NCBI RefSeq assembly: GCF_900110915.1
Contig: NZ_FOFG01000001.1
Location: 248,001 to 312,000 of the forward strand
Length of the DNA: 64,000 nt
Direction: 5' to 3'
DNA from: Faunimonas pinastri
GTDB taxonomy: Bacteria > Pseudomonadota > Alphaproteobacteria > Rhizobiales > Afifellaceae
Each line of letters begins with the position of its first letter. Positions within the stretch are counted from its first letter, which is position 1. The notes under the pieces were generated by a model. That model had not been told where the DNA came from. It saw nothing but the letters and a program-made list of their open reading frames with translations, and did not search any database. The translations under genes and the position numbers were made by a program. Shown here piece by piece: positions 60,015 to 64,000 of this stretch.

Positions 60015-63000
60015 CTATTCCGCGGCTTCAGGCACCTGAGGTGGCAGGCCGGGGCCGCTTTCATTCTCTCGGTTCCGGTTTCGCCCGGGGCGGTTCTCGC
60101 GCGGCAGGAGGTGCCGGAGACGGCGGCCGAGGTTGCGCTGCAGGTCGTCCATGAAGGTGTAGACGATCGGCACGTATACGAGGCTGAGCACGGTCGAGCT
60201 GAGCAGGCCGCCGATCACCGCGATCGCCATCGGCGCGCGTGATTCCGCGTCCGCCCCGAAGCCCAGCGCCATGGGCAGCATGCCGGCGCCCATCGCGACC
60301 GTGGTCATGATGATCGGCCGGGCGCGCTTGCGGGCGGCGTCGATCAGCGCCTCGTGCCGGCTGACGCCACGCTCCGCCTGCGCGACCAGCGCGTATTCCA
60401 CCAGCAGGATGGAGTTCTTGGCCGCGATTCCCATGAGCATCAGCACGCCGATCAGCGCCGCGACCGAAAGGCTGGAGCCGGTGATCAGCAGGAAACCGAG
60501 CGCCCCGCCGATGGAGAGGGGAAGGGCGGTCAGGATCGTCACGGGCTGCACGAAGCCGCGGAAGAGCAGCACGAGCACCGAATACATCAGCAGCACGCCG
60601 GCACCGAGCGCCATGGCAAAACCGGTAAAGAGCTCCTTCATGTGTTCCGCGTCGCCCTGCTGCACTTCCTCCACGCCGGGGGGCAGGTTGCGCATGATCG
60701 GCAGCGCATGGATCCGCTGCGTCGCCTGGCCGAGTGTCAGCGATCCAAGCTGCGCATCCACGCTGAATTTGCGCCGCCGGTCGAGACGGTCGATCTCATT
60801 CGGACCGGAGCCGAAGGAAAGGTCGGCCACGGCCGAAAGCGGCACGGTGGCGGTGGTCCCGTGCACCTGCAGGTTGCCGATGCGGGCGAGGTCGTTGCGC
60901 GCATCGTCCTTCAGGCTGACGAGGATCGGGATCTGCCGGTCTTCCAGGTTGAACTTGGGGAGGTTGGTCTCCGCGTCGCCGAGCGTCGCGATATCGACCG
61001 TGGCGGCGATGGTCTGGGCGGAGATGCCCAGCTCCGCCGCGATGTCCTTCTTGGGAGTGACGTGCAACTCCGGCCGGGCAAGACTGGAGGTGGAAAGCGG
61101 ATTGATCAGGCCGGGAATGCCGCGCATCTGGGCCACCAGCTTATCCGTAGCCCTGGCAAGTGCCGCCTGATCGTCGCCGGTGAGCGAGACCGAGACCTTG
61201 GAGCCCGACTGGCCGTCGGCGCCGAAGGCGATTTGCGCGCCGGGCACGGCCTGCAATTCGCGCGAGACCATCGCCTCGAATTGCTGCTGCGAGAGGCTGC
61301 GCTGGCTTTTGTTCACCAGATTGGCCGTCACCGTCGCGGTGCGGACCTCGGCGGCGGCGGAGATGCGGCCAAAGCCGGTCTGGCTCTGCGAGCCCTCCAC
61401 GGCGTAGACGCCGGTCACCTCTGGATGGCGGCGCAGAATGTCGGTGATCTGCAGCACCGCCCGGTCGGTTTCGCCAAGCGTGGAGCCGGGCGCGAGCTTC
61501 ACCGAGAGTACCGAGCGGCCGCGATCGGTGGCCGGCATGAATTCGCTCGGCAAAAGACCGGCGAGCATCATGGAGCCCACGAAGAAGCCGATGCCGAGGG
61601 CCAGCGTGATCCAGCGCCAGCGAAGCGCCAGCTGCAGGAGACGCAGATACGGCCCCATCCAGCGCGGGGCGTGTTCCCCGGCTTCCCCGCCACCTGCGTC
61701 ATGGGCCTTCATGAAATAGGCGCCGACCAGCGGCGTCAGCGTGCGCGCGACGAGCAGCGAGAAGAACACGGACACGCAGGCGGCGAGCGCGAAGCTGCGG
61801 AAGATCTTGCCGGGAATTCCCGGCATGAAGGCGACCGGCAGGAAGACGGCGATGATGGTGGAGGTGGTGGCGACCACGGCCAGCCCGATTTCGTCGGCGG
61901 CCTCGATCGCCGCCTGGTAGGCCCGCTTGCCGCTTTCGCGCATGTGGCGGACGATGTTCTCGATCTCCACGATCGCGTCGTCGACCAGAATTCCGACCAC
62001 CAGCGAGAGCGCCAGCAGCGTCATCGTGTTGAGCGATTCGTCGACGGCGTACATCACCGCGAATGTCGGGATCAGTGACAGCGGCAGGGCGATGGCCGAG
62101 ACGATGGTGGCGCGGATGTCGCGCAGGAACATCCAGACCACGATCACGGCCAGCAGCGCACCGATCCACAACGATTCCAGCGCCGCGTCATAGCCCGCCA
62201 GCACAAAGTCGGTGGAGGTCGTGACCTCGTCCAGACGAACGTCCGGGTGTTCCTGCATGAAGCGCTGAACCCGGGCGCGAACGTTGCGGGTGACGTCCAC
62301 CTCGCTGGAACCGACGGAGCGGAAGACGCTGACGGCGACCACCTCCTTGCCGTTGAAGCGGGCGCGCTGGCGCGGCTCCTCCCAGGTGTCCTCGACCTGG
62401 CCGAGGTCGGAAAGGCGGACGGAATTGCCGTTGGAGAGCGCGATCCGGGTGTCGGCCAGTCCCTTCACCGTCGCGACGCTGCCGAGCGTCCGGATCGATT
62501 GCTCGCCCGTGCCAAGCGTGGCGCGGCCGCCCGGCTGGTTGACGTTGACCTTGGCGAGCGTCTGGCTCACCTCCGCCGCGGTGACGCCCAGCGCCATCAG
62601 CCGGTCGGGATCGAGCTTCACGCGGATCGCCCGGTCCACGCCGCCCTCGCGGGTGATCTTTGAAACGTCGCCCACCGACAGCATGGCCTTGGCGATGTCG
62701 TTGTCCACGAACCAGCTGAGCTCGTCGGGCCGCATGCCGGGCGCCTCGACCACATAGGTGAGGATGGCGACGTCGGTCGCTTCCACGCGCTGGATGATCG
62801 GCTGGTTGGCCGCCGCCGGCAACGAGCTTTCCACGCTGGAGACGGCGTTGCGCACGTCGTTGGTGGCGCGGTCGATGTTGGTTCCCAGCGTGAACTGGAT
62901 GCTGGTGGTCGATGCCCCGTCGGAAACGGTGGAGCTGATGTGATCGACATTGCCGAGGCCGGCCAGCGCATCCTCCACGATGCGGGTGACCTGCGTTTCC

Positions 63001-63179
63001 AGCTCGCTCGGGGCGGCGCCCGGTTGCGTCACCGTGACGACCACCACCGGCAGGTCGATATCCGGCATGCTGTTGGTGCGCAGGCGCAGGAAGCTCACCG
63101 CACCGGCGATCGTCAGCACCAGGAAGAGGACGATGGTCGGGACCGGATGCCGGATCGACCAGGAGGAAATGCCGTTCAT
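60015..63179 (-). CDS. RND multidrug efflux permease (HAE1/AcrB type)
   Basis: A full-length 1054-residue permease with 12 membrane segments and two large periplasmic loops. The proton-relay aspartates are in helix 4 (GILVDDAIVEIENI). Other family marks include SWSIRHPVPTIVLFLVLTIAG at the N-terminus and RARPIIMTTVAMGAGMLPMAL. The start shares an ATGA overlap with the adaptor gene (63176-63179), so both are translated together. No outer-membrane TolC-type gene is visible in the window. Confidence 0.95.
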   Translation of the reverse strand: MNGISSWSIRHPVPTIVLFLVLTIAGAVSFLRLRTNSMPDIDLPVVVVTVTQPGAAPSELETQVTRIVEDALAGLGNVDHISSTVSDGASTTSIQFTLGTNIDRATNDVRNAVSSVESSLPAAANQPIIQRVEATDVAILTYVVEAPGMRPDELSWFVDNDIAKAMLSVGDVSKITREGGVDRAIRVKLDPDRLMALGVTAAEVSQTLAKVNVNQPGGRATLGTGEQSIRTLGSVATVKGLADTRIALSNGNSVRLSDLGQVEDTWEEPRQRARFNGKEVVAVSVFRSVGSSEVDVTRNVRARVQRFMQEHPDVRLDEVTTSTDFVLAGYDAALESLWIGALLAVIVVWMFLRDIRATIVSAIALPLSLIPTFAVMYAVDESLNTMTLLALSLVVGILVDDAIVEIENIVRHMRESGKRAYQAAIEAADEIGLAVVATTSTIIAVFLPVAFMPGIPGKIFRSFALAACVSVFFSLLVARTLTPLVGAYFMKAHDAGGGEAGEHAPRWMGPYLRLLQLALRWRWITLALGIGFFVGSMMLAGLLPSEFMPATDRGRSVLSVKLAPGSTLGETDRAVLQITDILRRHPEVTGVYAVEGSQSQTGFGRISAAAEVRTATVTANLVNKSQRSLSQQQFEAMVSRELQAVPGAQIAFGADGQSGSKVSVSLTGDDQAALARATDKLVAQMRGIPGLINPLSTSSLARPELHVTPKKDIAAELGISAQTIAATVDIATLGDAETNLPKFNLEDRQIPILVSLKDDARNDLARIGNLQVHGTTATVPLSAVADLSFGSGPNEIDRLDRRRKFSVDAQLGSLTLGQATQRIHALPIMRNLPPGVEEVQQGDAEHMKELFTGFAMALGAGVLLMYSVLVLLFRGFVQPVTILTALPLSIGGALGFLLITGSSLSVAALIGVLMLMGIAAKNSILLVEYALVAQAERGVSRHEALIDAARKRARPIIMTTVAMGAGMLPMALGFGADAESRAPMAIAVIGGLLSSTVLSLVYVPIVYTFMDDLQRNLGRRLRHLLPRENRPGRNRNRENESGPGLPPQVPEAAE

Positions 63180-64000
63180 CGGGCGGCGGCTTCGGCGGAG
63201 CCGCCGAGATCGGCATCGGCCACCGCGATCCGCACCGCGTCGCCGTCGTTCAGAAAGCCCGCGCCGGAAACGACCACCCGGTCTCCCGGCGAGACGTCGC
63301 CGTCGATCGCCACGCGGCCGTTCTGTCGTGCCCCGGTCGTGACGGGAAGGAGCTTGGCCGTGTTGCCGCTCGCGACCGCGAAAACGGAGGACGCGCCGTT
63401 GCGCCAGACCAGAGCGCTTTCCGGCACGGTCAGCGTGAGGCGGGGCTCCGTACTGATCTCCACCCGCGCGAACATTCCCGGCTTCATGGTCGTGTCCTGG
63501 GGCAAGGCGACGTAGACGGTGCCGAGCCGCGTCGCGGCGTCGACGACCGGGCCGACCTTGCGCACGCTGCCGGTAAAGGTATTGCCCGCCGCGTCCCTCG
63601 CCGTCGCAGACTGGCCGGCGGCGATGCCCGGCAATTCGGCTTCCGGCACCTTGGCCTGCACCTCCAGCCGGTTGTCGCGGATCAGGTGGAAGAGCTCGCC
63701 GCCGGCGGAAGCGACGGTGCCGATCAGGGCCTTGCGCTGGGAAACGGTGCCGTCGGCCGGCGCGACGATGCGGGTCTGCGCGAGCTTCGCCTGCAACTCC
63801 GATAACGAGGCCTGCGCCTGCTGAATCTTTGCCTGGCTGGTCTTCAGCGTCGCTTCGCGCTGCTGCATCGTCTGGCGGGAAATGTCGCTGTTGCCGCTGA
63901 GGAGGCGGGCACGATCGACGTCGGCCTCCGCGTAGTCCGCATTGGCCTGAGCCTCGGCGATCGCCGCCTGCTGCTGCGCGACCTGGGCGCGAAGCAGGGA
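63176..64000 (-). CDS. RND periplasmic adaptor (membrane fusion protein), N-terminus outside window
   Basis: The frame is open to the window edge; 274 C-terminal residues are seen. They contain the end of the alpha-helical hairpin with heptads (QQQAAIAEAQANADYAEA, QREATLKTSQAKIQQAQASL), the lipoyl half-motif AQTRIVAPADGTVSQR, and the beta-barrel and membrane-proximal parts (GELFHLIRDNRLEVQAKVPE, KPGMFARVEIS). It links the RND pump to an outer-membrane channel. Confidence 0.92.
   Translation of the reverse strand, partial: SLLRAQVAQQQAAIAEAQANADYAEADVDRARLLSGNSDISRQTMQQREATLKTSQAKIQQAQASLSELQAKLAQTRIVAPADGTVSQRKALIGTVASAGGELFHLIRDNRLEVQAKVPEAELPGIAAGQSATARDAAGNTFTGSVRKVGPVVDAATRLGTVYVALPQDTTMKPGMFARVEISTEPRLTLTVPESALVWRNGASSVFAVASGNTAKLLPVTTGARQNGRVAIDGDVSPGDRVVVSGAGFLNDGDAVRIAVADADLGGSAEAAAR

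Noticed and set aside
1-64000. tRNA, rRNA, transposase, integrase or attachment sites
   Set aside because: I looked for these in the gaps and found none; every gap is short and mostly explained by promoters and hairpins.

Overview
The window is high-GC chromosomal DNA from an alphaproteobacterium, most likely a member of the Hyphomicrobiales (Rhizobiales). This rests on the gene types and their order: an ETF-ubiquinone oxidoreductase tail, S49 peptidase, tRNA1(Val)-type methyltransferase, DUF2007 protein, polyprenyl synthase, TPR protein, ispE and glyQ/glyS in a row; a TIGR02301 protein; ygfZ next to an HD protein; histone deacetylase-like protein next to xseB; and an lpiA/acvB-type lysyl-phosphatidylglycerol pair. 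The genus cannot be fixed from the sequence alone. Nearly all of the window is ordinary dense coding sequence. I saw no rRNA, tRNA, insertion sequence, prophage or CRISPR array.

Layout. 1-7.9 kb: ETF-QO (5' end outside the window), a small unknown protein, a leftward group (DUF2007, tRNA methyltransferase, S49 peptidase, 57-residue membrane protein), then rightward polyprenyl diphosphate synthase, an exported TPR protein, ispE and glyQ. 8-11.9 kb: a leftward c-di-GMP protein with a degenerate GGDEF domain and an EAL domain sits between glyQ and glyS. 12-13.6 kb: a membrane-anchored short-chain dehydrogenase with a tail made of two kinds of regular repeat. 13.6-20 kb: SleB-type hydrolase, pyruvate phosphate dikinase, FabI, SRAP peptidase and a Nudix hydrolase. 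20-22 kb: three small proteins of unknown function. 22-26.3 kb: flippase, then YgfZ, HD hydrolase, tyrosine phosphatase and histidine phosphatase. 26.3-34.8 kb: aroC, then a long leftward series (methyltransferase, RNA methyltransferase, TlyA, SCO protein, small exported protein, pirin, xseB, histone deacetylase-like protein, Sua5). 35-43.1 kb: BenE transporter, type II DnaJ, surface lipoprotein, pdxH, LrgAB, a second membrane-anchored SDR, PPC-domain protein, lytic transglycosylase and FMN reductase. 43.2-46.8 kb: acvB/virJ-like and mprF/lpiA, an overlapping pair for lysyl-phosphatidylglycerol. 47.1-51 kb: a TRAP transporter of the TakP type, with the binding protein convergent to the two membrane subunits; the large subunit carries a repetitive tail. 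51-60 kb: DHA2 efflux protein, exported MsrB, ArfB, Rrf2 regulator, SDR, diguanylate cyclase, PurU, cation diffusion facilitator and a DUF4142 protein. 60-64 kb: RND efflux permease and its adaptor (N-terminus outside the window).

How it works together. Most genes are housekeeping: isoprenoid precursors and prenyl chain (ispE, polyprenyl synthase), translation and RNA modification (glyQS, TlyA, Sua5, ArfB, RNA methyltransferases), central carbon and aromatic metabolism (ppdK, aroC, purU, pdxH), and envelope upkeep (SleB, lytic transglycosylase, LrgAB, MprF/AcvB, flippase). Two c-di-GMP proteins and two drug-efflux systems add signalling and defence. The points most worth a second look are the repeat tails on the SDR and on the TRAP large subunit, the two-cysteine Rrf2 regulator, the perfect palindrome upstream of ppdK, and the acvB/lpiA pair with an inverted repeat in front of it. 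I did not find a clearly new multi-gene system; the best candidates for unknown biology are the two repeat tails.
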